DNA from: an uncultured Caryophanales bacterium
GTDB taxonomy: Bacteria; Bacillota_I; Bacilli_A; RFN20; CAG-826
Reading direction: 5' to 3'
NCBI GenBank assembly: GCA_947165725.1
Contig: CAMVBL010000002.1
Coordinates: forward strand, 1 to 44,604
Length of the DNA stretch: 44,604 nt
Position 1 is the first letter of the stretch; every line of letters begins with the position of its first letter. Below the pieces are notes generated by a model that made no database searches, was not told where the DNA came from, and worked only from the letters and a program-made list of their open reading frames with translations. Positions 24,570 through 33,283 of the stretch are shown here, piece by piece. The position numbers and the translations under genes were made by a program.

Positions 24570-24918
24570 AAACCTTTCTTGCAACGGAATTCGTTGCGTT
24601 TCCTTTCTTTAAGGGTTTTTCATTATGTACGTTAAAGGGGCCCTTAAAACCATATAACGCAAAAGAAATAAAAACAAACTATAGGTCTAAATTGTTGTTT
24701 CTTTATACTTTATCGTAAGTGATACGAGTGCGTACCTGTATGACAATCTTGCTATTTTATATCTACTAACTTTAATATGACTAAAAGTTTATTTATATAA
24801 ATAAGAAATAGGCAATTGATTTTATAAGTCTTGATTTTTCCAAGTTTTATTTAAGTTTTGGCAAGAAAAAAACCACCGATTTTCACCGGTGGTTTGTTTT
24901 CAATTCTTTTGTTAAGAA
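24570..24918 (-). promoter_or_regulatory. Long upstream region of the large lipoprotein gene
   Basis: This 349-base gap holds no gene. From the gene outward it contains an inverted repeat at 24581-24597, a second pair TTTAAGGG and CCCTTAAA (about 24612 and 24640) that would fold in the leader, and the 15-base motif GTATGACAATCTTGC (24738-24752), close to one upstream of the GH3 operon. The distal end carries the xylA terminator. I could not fix a single convincing -10/-35 pair. Confidence 0.45.
24866..24895 (-). terminator. Terminator of xylA
   Basis: AAACCACCG (24870-24878) and CGGTGGTTT (24887-24895) form a perfect 9-bp stem. On the minus strand a run of seven T's follows. Confidence 0.9.
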
Positions 24919-26241
24919 TTACTTACCGAATAAGACATCGTTAACGATGGCTTCGAGCATTTCTTGACGACCACTACCAGGAAGTTCTGGAGCACCCATC
25001 TTGCAAGCGTAATCGGATAATTCTTTTAAGCTTGTCTTGTTGTTTAAGATCTTTTGACCGATTTCTGTTTCACGGAAGGAAGAATATTTCTTTTCGATGA
25101 ATTGATCAATACGGCCATCTTCGATGATTTGAGCAGCTTTGATTAAACCTAAAGCGAATGTATCCATACCTAAGATATAGGCTAAGAACATATCTTCCAT
25201 TGTGTAGGATGGACGACGTGTTTTGGAGTCAAAGTTGAAACCACCTGTAAGGCCACCATTCTTTAAGACTTCGTACATACATTGTGTCGCACTGTAGACA
25301 TCGAATGGGAATTCGTCTGTATCCCAACCTAAGAGCATATCGCCTTGGTTAGCATCGATACTACCTAACATACCATTGATGGCGGAGATTCTTAAATCGT
25401 GTTGGAATGTATGGCCGGCTAATGTAGCGTGGTTAGCTTCAATATTTAACTTGAAGTCTTTGTCTAAGCCGTGGGCTCTTAAGAAGCCAATAGCTGTAGC
25501 GGCGTCGAAGTCATATTGGTGTTTCATTGGTTCTTTTGGTTTTGGTTCAATATAGAAATCGCCTTTGAAACCAATGGAACGGCCATATTCAACAGCCATC
25601 TTCATTAAACGAGCAATGTTTTCTTGTTCGAATTTAACGTCTGTATTGAGTAATGTTTCGTAACCTTCACGACCACCCCAGAAGACATAACCTCTACCAC
25701 CTAATTTAACGGTGATATCTAAGGCTTTCTTAACTTGAGCAGCGGCGAAAGCGAAGACATCAGCACTGTTTGTGGAACCCGCACCATTGCAGAAACGTGG
25801 GTTGCTGAACATATTGGCAGTGCCCCATAAACATTTGATATCTGTGCCTTTCATCTTTTCTAAGATGTAGTCACTGATTTCATCTAATTCTTTGTTTGTA
25901 TCTTTGATATCTGCGCATTCTGGAACTAAGTCAACATCATGGAAGCAGAAATATCTGATACCAAGTTTCTTCATGAATTCGAAACCGGCATCGACTTTGG
26001 CCTTAGCGTGTTCCATTGTGCCAACTTTAGCACCGAAACTCTTATCAGCTGGGCCAGCGCCAAACATATCAACACCTGTTGCGCCAAGATTGTGCCACCA
26101 AGCCATAGCGAATGGGAGGTGTTCTTTCATTGGTTTACCTAAGATGATTTGGTCTGGGTTGTAGTAATGGAAAGCAAAAGGATTTTTGCTGTCTTTTCCT
26201 TCGAATTTAATCTCAGGAATATTTGGGAAAATTTCTTTCAT
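24919..26241 (-). CDS. xylA: Xylose isomerase
   Basis: Interconverts D-xylose and D-xylulose (also glucose and fructose) in the cytoplasm. At 440 residues it is a class II enzyme. Family marks are [26 protein letters not shown] with the catalytic His, [40 protein letters not shown] with the metal Glu and Lys, [18 protein letters not shown] and [20 protein letters not shown]. The start is ATG at 26241, eight bases after GAGG; upstream in-frame codons lack a ribosome site. No xylulokinase or xylose transporter lies in the window. It has its own promoter and terminator. Confidence 0.97.
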   Translation of the reverse strand: MKEIFPNIPEIKFEGKDSKNPFAFHYYNPDQIILGKPMKEHLPFAMAWWHNLGATGVDMFGAGPADKSFGAKVGTMEHAKAKVDAGFEFMKKLGIRYFCFHDVDLVPECADIKDTNKELDEISDYILEKMKGTDIKCLWGTANMFSNPRFCNGAGSTNSADVFAFAAAQVKKALDITVKLGGRGYVFWGGREGYETLLNTDVKFEQENIARLMKMAVEYGRSIGFKGDFYIEPKPKEPMKHQYDFDAATAIGFLRAHGLDKDFKLNIEANHATLAGHTFQHDLRISAINGMLGSIDANQGDMLLGWDTDEFPFDVYSATQCMYEVLKNGGLTGGFNFDSKTRRPSYTMEDMFLAYILGMDTFALGLIKAAQIIEDGRIDQFIEKKYSSFRETEIGQKILNNKTSLKELSDYACKMGAPELPGSGRQEMLEAIVNDVLFGK

Positions 26242-26297
26242 ATGTATACCTCTACGATATGATATTGACATATACGCAGTATAAATAAATTGACTTT

Positions 26298-26342
26298 CTT
26301 GCGCTGACTATGGTTATATTGTTATGTGTTGGAAATAGACAA
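26298..26342 (-). promoter_or_regulatory. xylA promoter with GCGCAAG motif
   Basis: On the minus strand TTGTCT (26342-26337) and TATAAC (26318-26313) have an 18-base spacer. GCGCAAG (26304-26298) lies at the expected transcription start, as at the GH3 promoter. The leader is about 65 bases. Confidence 0.55.
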
Positions 26343-26453
26343 ATAATATTTTATATTATTTAGGTATATTTAATTATGTGATTAATTGTAGACCAAAAAT
26401 AAATAATAATATTTATAGTCAAAAATTAATTGATGGAAATTAGACAATTTGTG

Positions 26454-26482
26454 TTTACTCTTTCAAACAATATTTGTAAAAT
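26454..26482 (+). promoter_or_regulatory. Promoter of the membrane protein gene at 26506
   Basis: TTTACT (26454-26459) and TAAAAT (26477-26482) have a 17-base spacer, 23 bases before the ATG, with GAGG in the short leader. The rest of the divergent gap to xylA is AT-rich without further clear elements. Confidence 0.72.
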
Positions 26483-26505
26483 AGTTTGACTGCGAGGTTA
26501 GCAAA

Positions 26506-27561
26506 ATGAAAGAAAGAACTAAAGAAGTATTAAGAGATGGGTTCGGCGTATTAGTGAATAACGCTGCGGCAATTAGAGGGGCAAAGAATGGTCCATTATG
26601 GTTAACAATTGTTTTCTTTGTCTTATCTTTGTTCTTGCCTGTCCTCCCTATTTTTATCGCTCAAATTAATGTCAATGGTTCCACTTTTTTAAATAGATAC
26701 ACTTATGGTTTAGAAAGAACCATCACTGCGATGGCCATTGATTTAAAAGATAATCGCAATGTGGAATTTGATTTAGGTGTTGATCACATCTTAACCATCA
26801 AGGAAGATGGTAACGCTATTGCGTATAGTGCCTATGGTTCCGATAAGCCATTTGCGACTTATGAAAACAAAGTCACAAAACAATATGACTTCATGCTCTA
26901 TGTTAGTGATGTCATGACGGCTGCGGAAAAGAAAATCGTTAACACCGCTATCGCGGCTAAAACATATAAACTTGAAACAAAAGAAGTTTCCACTGAAAAA
27001 GAAGGTATCTATACACCTAGCTATATGGTCGTCTTCCCAGATTCTTTCTATATGGTGCTTTATGGTAATAAGACCACAAAGATTTTAACTTCATCCTACA
27101 CTGGTGATTTCAAAACCATGAATGCCACTACTACTGGTTTAAAAGAATTATTAACAGTCACTGATAAAGAAGGTAATGCAGTTGCCCAAAACATCTTAAA
27201 TGATGACTACACAAATGGTGTTTTAAAGAACTTTAAGAAAGTATTAGATAAATCTTATGAAACAAGTAAGGTTGTTAGCGTTTGGGGTACAAGTGGTATC
27301 TACTTAGCAATCTTCTTTGGTTTAAGTGTCGTGATGGGCTTCTTAATGTGGATCTTAACTCGTGGTAAGAACAATCCAAACAATTACTTCACACCATGGT
27401 TAACACAAAAGATTGAAGCTAGATTAGCCTTATCTCCTGCTATCATTACATTGATTGCTGGATTCTTCTTAACTAACCAAGCTCCACTCATCTTCATCTT
27501 AACTTTAGGTTTAAGAGTGATGTGGATCTCTATGAAGGAATTAAGACCGCAACAAGCTTAA
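26506..27561 (+). CDS. Membrane protein with large external loop (DUF1189-like, uncertain)
   Basis: A 351-residue protein. A cytoplasmic N-terminus of about 28 residues precedes TM1 (WLTIVFFVLSLFLPVLPIFIA). A hydrophilic domain of about 210 residues (55-265) follows, then three C-terminal membrane segments (GIYLAIFFGLSVVMGFLMWIL, ALSPAIITLIAGFFL, APLIFILTLGLRVMWISM). This single-TM, large-loop, C-terminal-TM plan is reminiscent of DUF1189 proteins of Firmicutes, but I would not insist on it. It has a good promoter and GAGG. The last four bases overlap the convergent small gene. Function unknown. Confidence 0.75.
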   Translation: MKERTKEVLRDGFGVLVNNAAAIRGAKNGPLWLTIVFFVLSLFLPVLPIFIAQINVNGSTFLNRYTYGLERTITAMAIDLKDNRNVEFDLGVDHILTIKEDGNAIAYSAYGSDKPFATYENKVTKQYDFMLYVSDVMTAAEKKIVNTAIAAKTYKLETKEVSTEKEGIYTPSYMVVFPDSFYMVLYGNKTTKILTSSYTGDFKTMNATTTGLKELLTVTDKEGNAVAQNILNDDYTNGVLKNFKKVLDKSYETSKVVSVWGTSGIYLAIFFGLSVVMGFLMWILTRGKNNPNNYFTPWLTQKIEARLALSPAIITLIAGFFLTNQAPLIFILTLGLRVMWISMKELRPQQA

Positions 27562-27899
27562 TCCCCGTAGTCACTACCGCGTGACTTATCTTCAGCGTAA
27601 ATCTGTAAGGCATCAGTCACGTCAGTAACTTCTAAATAAATATAGTTGTCAACTTCCGTTAATGGGTTATCAAAGTTACCGGTAAAGACAACTTTTTTAT
27701 TTCTCTTTACGAGTTCAAGCATCTTATCGATAATGAGTGGATATTTATCGGCGAAATGATCTTTAAAGCCCATTAATTGGGTATAGAATACTGGTTCTAA
27801 ATAAAAGGATTCACCACTTTCAAGGAAATATAAAGCGCAGAATGGATTATTCTCATCCTTTTCTTTTCTTAGATTTTTAAATTCTTCATAGTCTTTCAT
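27558..27899 (-). CDS. Hypothetical protein, 113 aa
   Basis: A small soluble protein with mixed strands and helices: PFCALYFLESGESFYLEPVFY, then DKMLELVKRNKKVVFTGNFD, then NYIYLEVTDVTDALQIYAED. No signal peptide or membrane segment. Its ATG overlaps the rlmH stop codon (ATGA), so it is co-translated with rlmH as the last gene of the dnaB-yycJ-rlmH run. I do not recognise a family. Coupled position and protein-like composition support it as a real gene. Confidence 0.65.
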   Translation of the reverse strand: MKDYEEFKNLRKEKDENNPFCALYFLESGESFYLEPVFYTQLMGFKDHFADKYPLIIDKMLELVKRNKKVVFTGNFDNPLTEVDNYIYLEVTDVTDALQIYAEDKSRGSDYGD

Positions 27900-28375
27900 T
27901 TGTGGTATACCTCATTTCTATTAATTTTAAATGCGCGATAGATTTGTTCTAATAGAATTAATCTAGTCATTTGATGAAGGAATGTCATATTTGATAATGA
28001 TAATCGATCGTTGCAGCGATTCTTTAATTCTTCACTAAGGCCGTATGAGCCACCGATGACAAAGGAGATATTAGAACCTCCTAAAACAAATTTATCTTCG
28101 ATGTATTTAGCGAACTCTTCGCTTGTTAACTGTTTTTTAACTAAATCTAGACCAATAAGATATTCATTATTTTTTAATAATTTAATAATCTTTTGGCCTT
28201 CTTTATTTTTAACAATTTCAATATCCTTTTGACTTGGGTTGTTATTCACGGGTTCATCATCCACTTCAACAACTTCAACTTGAGTGTATGGTTCAAGTCT
28301 TTTGAGATATTCATTAATGCCTTGTTTTAAATAGGCTTCTTTTAAGTGCCCTATCGCGTAAATCTTAATCTTCAT
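27896..28375 (-). CDS. rlmH: 23S rRNA pseudouridine-1915 N3-methyltransferase RlmH
   Basis: SPOUT methyltransferase acting on the assembled 70S ribosome. The ATG at 28375 gives MKIKIYAIGHLKEAY and 159 residues, exactly the family length; the open frame runs 32 codons further upstream, but that part is the overlapping yycJ end. The SAM-binding knot ISFVIGGSYGLSEELKNR and the C-terminal LSLSNMTFLHQMTRLILLEQIYRAFKI...YHK are diagnostic. It overlaps the yycJ-like gene by 11 bases, with GGAGG inside that gene. Confidence 0.96.
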   Translation of the reverse strand: MKIKIYAIGHLKEAYLKQGINEYLKRLEPYTQVEVVEVDDEPVNNNPSQKDIEIVKNKEGQKIIKLLKNNEYLIGLDLVKKQLTSEEFAKYIEDKFVLGGSNISFVIGGSYGLSEELKNRCNDRLSLSNMTFLHQMTRLILLEQIYRAFKINRNEVYHK

Positions 28376-29123
28376 GAGGTAAGTCTCCTCCCGAAAGTGA
28401 TGTCCACTGGTTCGCGCACCTAATAATATATTTATCCTTATTAATATGGAAGTGATTAAAGATTTTGTCATAAGCCTCTAAGGCGATTTCTGGAGTATTA
28501 GCCTCTTCTGATAAGTGGGCTAAGGTAATCTCTTTCGTGGCATCTCCAATAATAGATATCGCCGCGATCGCACTATCTTCGTTACATAAATGGCCATATT
28601 CTGAAAGAATCCTATTCTTTAATTCAAATGGTCTGTTAGTGTGCAAGAGCATCTTAATATCATGATTAGATTCAATGATGAGATATGTTGGGTTTTTCAC
28701 TAATGGTAAGTTATCTTCTAAGAAGACTCCTGTATCAGTCATATAGAATAAAGATTGTTCTTTATCCTTAATGAAAAAGCCACATGGATTAATCGCATCA
28801 TGGCTAGTCTTAATTGGGGTAATAACAAAGTCCCCGATAGTAAATGGTTTATTTAGTTCTACGACATTAGATAAAGAAGTTGGAAGTGTTCCCTCTAATG
28901 CATACATAATCTTTGGCGAAATGAACTTCAAGCCAGAGATATGATCAGCGTGATTATGGGTAAATAAGGCACCTGTGATGTCTTTTACACTTAAGTTTAT
29001 TTCTCCTAGTCCTTCGGTTAAACGGGTCAAAGAAATACCCATATCAATTAATAATACGGTCTTATTAGAGACAATAATGGTCGCATTACCTTTCGAACCA
29101 GAAGCAATAATATGGTAGTACAT
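28365..29123 (-). CDS. yycJ: MBL-fold hydrolase of the YycJ/WalJ type
   Basis: A 252-residue metallo-beta-lactamase-fold protein, probably a 5'-to-3' exonuclease-type hydrolase by family. It opens MYYHIIASGSKGNATII (the family SGSxGN start), has the metal motif LFTHNHADHISGL (HxHxDH, about 55-67), TSHDAINPCGFFI, YMTDTGVF and the late IIRCANQW. Its start overlaps the dnaB stop by one base (TAATG). In Bacillus, YycJ accompanies the WalRK regulators; here it follows dnaB and precedes rlmH instead. Confidence 0.9.
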   Translation of the reverse strand: MYYHIIASGSKGNATIIVSNKTVLLIDMGISLTRLTEGLGEINLSVKDITGALFTHNHADHISGLKFISPKIMYALEGTLPTSLSNVVELNKPFTIGDFVITPIKTSHDAINPCGFFIKDKEQSLFYMTDTGVFLEDNLPLVKNPTYLIIESNHDIKMLLHTNRPFELKNRILSEYGHLCNEDSAIAAISIIGDATKEITLAHLSEEANTPEIALEAYDKIFNHFHINKDKYIIRCANQWTSLSGGDLPHED

Positions 29124-30625
29124 TAGTTCGCTGCGTTTTCAGCTATCTCTCGCATTTGCTTGAGCCATTCTTCGGTTGGTTCATCAAAGCTACCGAAGCT
29201 CTTATAGAAGAAGAGATAGGCATTACCAGTTTGACCGTTTCTGTTTTTAGCAACGTTAACTTCAACATAAGAAACGTCACCACCCATTGGCTCACCAGTA
29301 ATCTTTTCTTTTTGTTCTTTCACCATTTCAAAACGTTCACTACCACTTAAGTTGCTCATCTTCTTATTACCGGCGTTATTGTTAGGCGCTTTACTATTTT
29401 TATAATAGTCTTCACGGTAAAGGAGCATGACGACGTCAGCGTCTTGTTCGATAGAACCAGAGTCACGTAAGTCAGAAAGGATAGGACGTTTATTTTCACC
29501 ACGTTTTTCAACGTCACGGGATAACTGTGAAACGACAATAATTGGGACTTGAAGTTCTCTCGCTAAAGCTTTGAGAGCTAAGGATGTTTTACGGACTTCT
29601 TCTTGACGGGAGTCTGATCCTTTAGAGGTACTACCAGTAGTCACTAAGCCTAAATAGTCGACGATAATCATACCTAATTCAGGTTCATTGGCTTGGAGTT
29701 TTCTACTCTTAGCAATGATATCCATTAACTTGCCGTTTGGGGAATCATCAATATAGATTGGTAAACTACCAATTTTATAAATGGCATTAGCCACTTTTGC
29801 TCTTTCAACACCCACAAGGTTACCTGTGGTAATTTTGGTTAATGACACAGCGGATTCCACACCGATAAGACGTTTAATAAGCGCTTCCGCAGGCATTTCC
29901 AAAGAGAAGATAGCAATAGGCTTATTTGTACGTTTCGCCGCTCTATAGGCGAAATTAAGCGCTAAAGCGGTTTTACCAACAGAAGGACGAGCGGCAACAA
30001 TGATCATGTCACCTGGATGGAAACCTTGAGTGATTTTATTTAATCTATCAAAACCAGTGGTAAGACCACTAACACCATCAGTTTTCACTTCTTGTGGTGT
30101 TTCGATATTTAATTTAACTTCTTCAGCGACGTCTTTGGCTTTTTTGAATTCCGCCACTCTTCTTTTTTCAACTGCATCTTTTAATGTTGTTTCACTATTA
30201 GCGATGAATTCGTTAACATCAGTGATTTCTTCGCTTAAATAAGCAGCGTCGATATCACGGCATGTTTGAATAAGTCTTCTTAAAACGGCTTGGTCATTAA
30301 CGATATTGATGTAGTAATCAATACTAGAAAGAGCGACCATCGCATCAGCGCATTGTTGAAGATATTCAACACCACCGATGGTTTCGAGTTCTTTCATATT
30401 CATTAATTCTTCAGTGGTAGTTAAAACATCCACTGGAGTTTGTTTATCAAATAAGTTCTTAATTGCGCGGTAGATGAGTTGATGTTTGCCCACGAAGAAA
30501 TCTTCTTCGTTTAATCTACTGAAGACAGTATATAGGCATTCTCTAGACAATAAGGCTGAGCCTAGAACCGCTTGCTCCGCTTGCGCATTATAAGGGAGTT
30601 CGCGACTATTTTTACTAACGGCCAT
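29123..30625 (-). CDS. dnaB: Replicative DNA helicase
   Basis: Hexameric helicase that unwinds the replication fork. The N-terminal domain begins RELPYNAQAEQAVLGSALLS. The RecA-like core has Walker A AARPSVGKTALALN (about 220-233), Walker B MIIVDYLGLV, SQLSRDVEKRGENKRPILSDLRDSGSIEQDADVVMLLYRED and a C-terminal VAKNRNGQTG arginine-finger region. The 500-residue length is slightly above average and no intein is present. It starts one base after rplI within the gdpP-rplI-dnaB run that is conserved in Firmicutes. Confidence 0.97.
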   Translation of the reverse strand: MAVSKNSRELPYNAQAEQAVLGSALLSRECLYTVFSRLNEEDFFVGKHQLIYRAIKNLFDKQTPVDVLTTTEELMNMKELETIGGVEYLQQCADAMVALSSIDYYINIVNDQAVLRRLIQTCRDIDAAYLSEEITDVNEFIANSETTLKDAVEKRRVAEFKKAKDVAEEVKLNIETPQEVKTDGVSGLTTGFDRLNKITQGFHPGDMIIVAARPSVGKTALALNFAYRAAKRTNKPIAIFSLEMPAEALIKRLIGVESAVSLTKITTGNLVGVERAKVANAIYKIGSLPIYIDDSPNGKLMDIIAKSRKLQANEPELGMIIVDYLGLVTTGSTSKGSDSRQEEVRKTSLALKALARELQVPIIVVSQLSRDVEKRGENKRPILSDLRDSGSIEQDADVVMLLYREDYYKNSKAPNNNAGNKKMSNLSGSERFEMVKEQKEKITGEPMGGDVSYVEVNVAKNRNGQTGNAYLFFYKSFGSFDEPTEEWLKQMREIAENAAN

Positions 30626-30626
30626 A

Positions 30627-31079
30627 TCATTTCTCCTCCCCTTCTATATGCACATGAACTTTGGCGATAACGCCTTTATGTAATTCCACTTTGAGGTCCC
30701 AATAACCAAGGACATCAAGTGGTCCTTTATCAATGAATTTTCTTTTATCGATAGTAATCTTGTATTGTTTTTCAAGTTCGTCAGTCACTTGTTTTAAAGA
30801 AATCGCACCAAAGAGTTTACCTTCTCTACCTGTTTTGACTTTGAAAGGTAAGGTGATTTCATCTAAACGTTTAGCGAGTTCTTGTGCTTCCGCTTTCGCT
30901 TTAGCTTCGTTCTCTTTGCGTTCTTCTTGTTGATTTTCTAAAACTTCGACACTTTTCTTAGTGACTTGGACAGCAAGTTTACGAGGGAAGAGGAAATTGA
31001 CGGCATAGCCATCACTGACTTCGATTGTTTGATCTTTTTTACCGAGTTTTTTGACATCTGCTAATAAAATGACTTTCAT
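30627..31079 (-). CDS. rplI: Ribosomal protein L9
   Basis: Large-subunit protein of 150 residues: MKVILLADVKKLGKKDQTIEVSDGYAVNFLFPRKLAV is the canonical N-domain. A long charged helix (ENQQEERKENEAKAKAEAQELAKRL) links to the C-domain (GREGKLFGAISLKQVTDEL). ATG at 31079 is preferred because it gives the canonical N-terminus and follows GAGG, which lies in the last codons of gdpP; the upstream GTG at 31097 is inside gdpP. Confidence 0.97.
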   Translation of the reverse strand: MKVILLADVKKLGKKDQTIEVSDGYAVNFLFPRKLAVQVTKKSVEVLENQQEERKENEAKAKAEAQELAKRLDEITLPFKVKTGREGKLFGAISLKQVTDELEKQYKITIDKRKFIDKGPLDVLGYWDLKVELHKGVIAKVHVHIEGEEK

Positions 31080-31083
31080 ATCG

Positions 31084-33120
31084 TTAATCCTCTTCACTGT
31101 TCTTTGGTAAGCCCTTGTTTGTGGCTTCGGTTAATGATGATTCTAAGACCGCTAAAATAGCGTTCTTAACTTCTCTTGGGTCGCTTGTGTTAAAGGTGAC
31201 GGCTGCGGAAGTGAAGTGACCACCACCTCCGAGTCGTTCGGCAAGTAATGAGACATTGATTGTGCCATCACTACGTGCTGAGACACGCATTTCACGGTTA
31301 CTAACTTTGCCCATAACGAAGGCAGCGTGTACGCCTTTAAATGTTAAGCAGAGGTTAGCGGCCTTCGCAATTGTTGCATGGTCGTATAAACGATCTGGAT
31401 TAGCGGTAGCGATAACCACACCATAATATGGGGTTTCTAAGTTAGTGGTAATATCAGTAACTTCCTTATGCTCTTCATAGTCATCTTTTAAGAAGTCATC
31501 CGCTAAGGAGTTATCAGCGCCGTATTCCTTAAGAATAGTTGCTGCTTCAAATGTTCTAATACCAGTATTTCTACTCTTGAAGTAACTAGAATCTAAGAAG
31601 ATACCAGAGAGCATGATGGTTGCATATGTACTTGGAAGCTCAATTCTTGGGTTGATAGATGAGAATCTAATGAATTCAGAGATTAATTCACAAGTGGAAG
31701 ATGCCGCTGGGTCGATATGGTTAAAGACTGGGGAATCAATATATTCTTCCGCACGTCTATGGTGGTCGATAACAACAATTTTAGCGGCTTTATCAATGAG
31801 TTTAGGCGCCATAACCATGTTTGGAGTGTGGACGTCCACGACGATTAATAATGTATTACCATTTATTAAGTCTTCAGCTTCTTTAGAAGTCACAACTAAT
31901 TTATCTAATTCATCTTTACCAAATGAGGATGTCATTGCTGATCTAGTTTTGAATTCAGTGTTCTTTAAATCAACAACAATACGAGAATTCTTCTTTAAAC
32001 GATTACAGATAGCTTTCATACCTAAACAGGCACCGAAAGCGTCCATATCCATCATCGCGTGGCCCATAATAAGGACACGGTCAGAAGCATTGATTAAAGA
32101 GATAAGAGAGTCGGCTAAAACACGAGTCTTAACTCTATTACGTTTTTCTTGGGCTTCAGATTTACCACCATAGAATTTCATTTCTTGACCATAAGCAGAA
32201 ACAACGACTTGGTCACCACCACGAGACATAGCGATATCTAAAGCATCATTAGCGAGGTCATTTAATTTAATAACATCTGGGAAGTCATGCGCAAAGCCCA
32301 TAGAAAGAGTTAATGGGATTTCACCACGGGTAGATTCCCCACGTACTTTATCAATAATGGAGAATTTATCTTCAAGCATCTTAGTGAATGCTTCATAGTT
32401 ACATAACATGGAATAACTATCATCTTTAATTCTTCTAAGAAGAACACCATATTCTTTAGCGTAGCCAAAGATGTCGTTTTTAACTTTGGTAACAACGTCA
32501 TTGAAGTCATCATCACCACGGACAACGTCATCATAGTTATCAATAGTTAAAATACCAACGACAGGCGCTTGGTCTTTAGAATAGTTATAGATAGATTCAT
32601 AATCGGTAATATCTTTAAAGATCCATAAGCCCGCTTCTTGGAGGAGCTTAACTTGATATGTTCTTGAGTTAACAACGATTTTAGCCACTTGATCACCATT
32701 AGCGACATCTCTTAATGTGGCTAATTCTGGTTGCCATTCAATGATATCCATGTCCATGATTTCAATATGTCTAGATTTGAATAAGTCATTGGTCCATAAG
32801 ACAACGTTTTGATCATCAGTAATAGCTAAACCAATCATCGCAAAGTTATAGGCTTCTTGGACGTCACTACCAATAATTGTGGCCGCTTTTAAATCGGTTT
32901 TTTGTCTTAATGAGGAGAGCACTAAAATAATGATCCAAACAAATAAACAGTCAACCGCAATAATGATGGCCATTGTAATGGCAATATATTCTGGCTTTAC
33001 CTTATCGTAGAAGCTAAAGAAATTATTGAAATAGATGATGGAAAAGACACCACCAAGAAGAACTTCGATAGCGATGATGATAAAAGAGATAAGTTTGATA
33101 ATTCTAATCGTTTTTCCCAT
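31084..33120 (-). CDS. gdpP: Cyclic di-AMP phosphodiesterase GdpP
   Basis: Membrane-bound enzyme that hydrolyses c-di-AMP and so affects potassium, turgor and cell-wall control. The order is two transmembrane helices (about 8-30 and 44-68), a PAS-like domain (about 85-170), a degenerate GGDEF domain (to about 310), the DHH domain (GHAMMDMDAFGACLGM, then IVVIDHHRR) and DHHA1 (GGGGHFTSAAV). Its 678 residues are normal. No Shine-Dalgarno precedes the ATG; TATAAT (33135-33130) is only nine bases upstream, implying a leader of two or three bases. Confidence 0.95.
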   Translation of the reverse strand: MGKTIRIIKLISFIIIAIEVLLGGVFSIIYFNNFFSFYDKVKPEYIAITMAIIIAVDCLFVWIIILVLSSLRQKTDLKAATIIGSDVQEAYNFAMIGLAITDDQNVVLWTNDLFKSRHIEIMDMDIIEWQPELATLRDVANGDQVAKIVVNSRTYQVKLLQEAGLWIFKDITDYESIYNYSKDQAPVVGILTIDNYDDVVRGDDDFNDVVTKVKNDIFGYAKEYGVLLRRIKDDSYSMLCNYEAFTKMLEDKFSIIDKVRGESTRGEIPLTLSMGFAHDFPDVIKLNDLANDALDIAMSRGGDQVVVSAYGQEMKFYGGKSEAQEKRNRVKTRVLADSLISLINASDRVLIMGHAMMDMDAFGACLGMKAICNRLKKNSRIVVDLKNTEFKTRSAMTSSFGKDELDKLVVTSKEAEDLINGNTLLIVVDVHTPNMVMAPKLIDKAAKIVVIDHHRRAEEYIDSPVFNHIDPAASSTCELISEFIRFSSINPRIELPSTYATIMLSGIFLDSSYFKSRNTGIRTFEAATILKEYGADNSLADDFLKDDYEEHKEVTDITTNLETPYYGVVIATANPDRLYDHATIAKAANLCLTFKGVHAAFVMGKVSNREMRVSARSDGTINVSLLAERLGGGGHFTSAAVTFNTSDPREVKNAILAVLESSLTEATNKGLPKNSEED

Positions 33121-33149
33121 AGTGCAATCATTATATATAATGTGCGTAA

Positions 33150-33231
33150 AATAATAAATACGGAAGTTTTAATCCTTCACGTATTTATTAACCTATTATT
33201 TATGCCATTTCTCTTAAATTAAGAGGCTAGT
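33150..33231 (-). ncRNA. Candidate small RNA or stand-alone hairpin transcript upstream of gdpP
   Basis: On the minus strand TATAAT (33243-33238) has no gene start behind it. About 80 bases later comes a strong hairpin: AATAAATACG-GAAG (33153-33166) pairs with CTTC-A-CGTATTTATT (33175-33189), followed by an AT-rich tail. A 15-base palindrome CTCTTAA-A-TTAAGAG (33211-33225) lies in between. This could be a short RNA, or simply the terminator of the SGNH operon with a chance -10. Confidence 0.3.
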
Positions 33232-33283
33232 GCTTGTATTATAAACCTATTTTGTGGCAAAAAAATATTTTTATTAAAAATTT

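Noticed and set aside
31613..32173. A 186-codon open frame opposite gdpP
   Set aside because: It is fully antisense to well-conserved GdpP domains and shows no family motifs or ribosome site.
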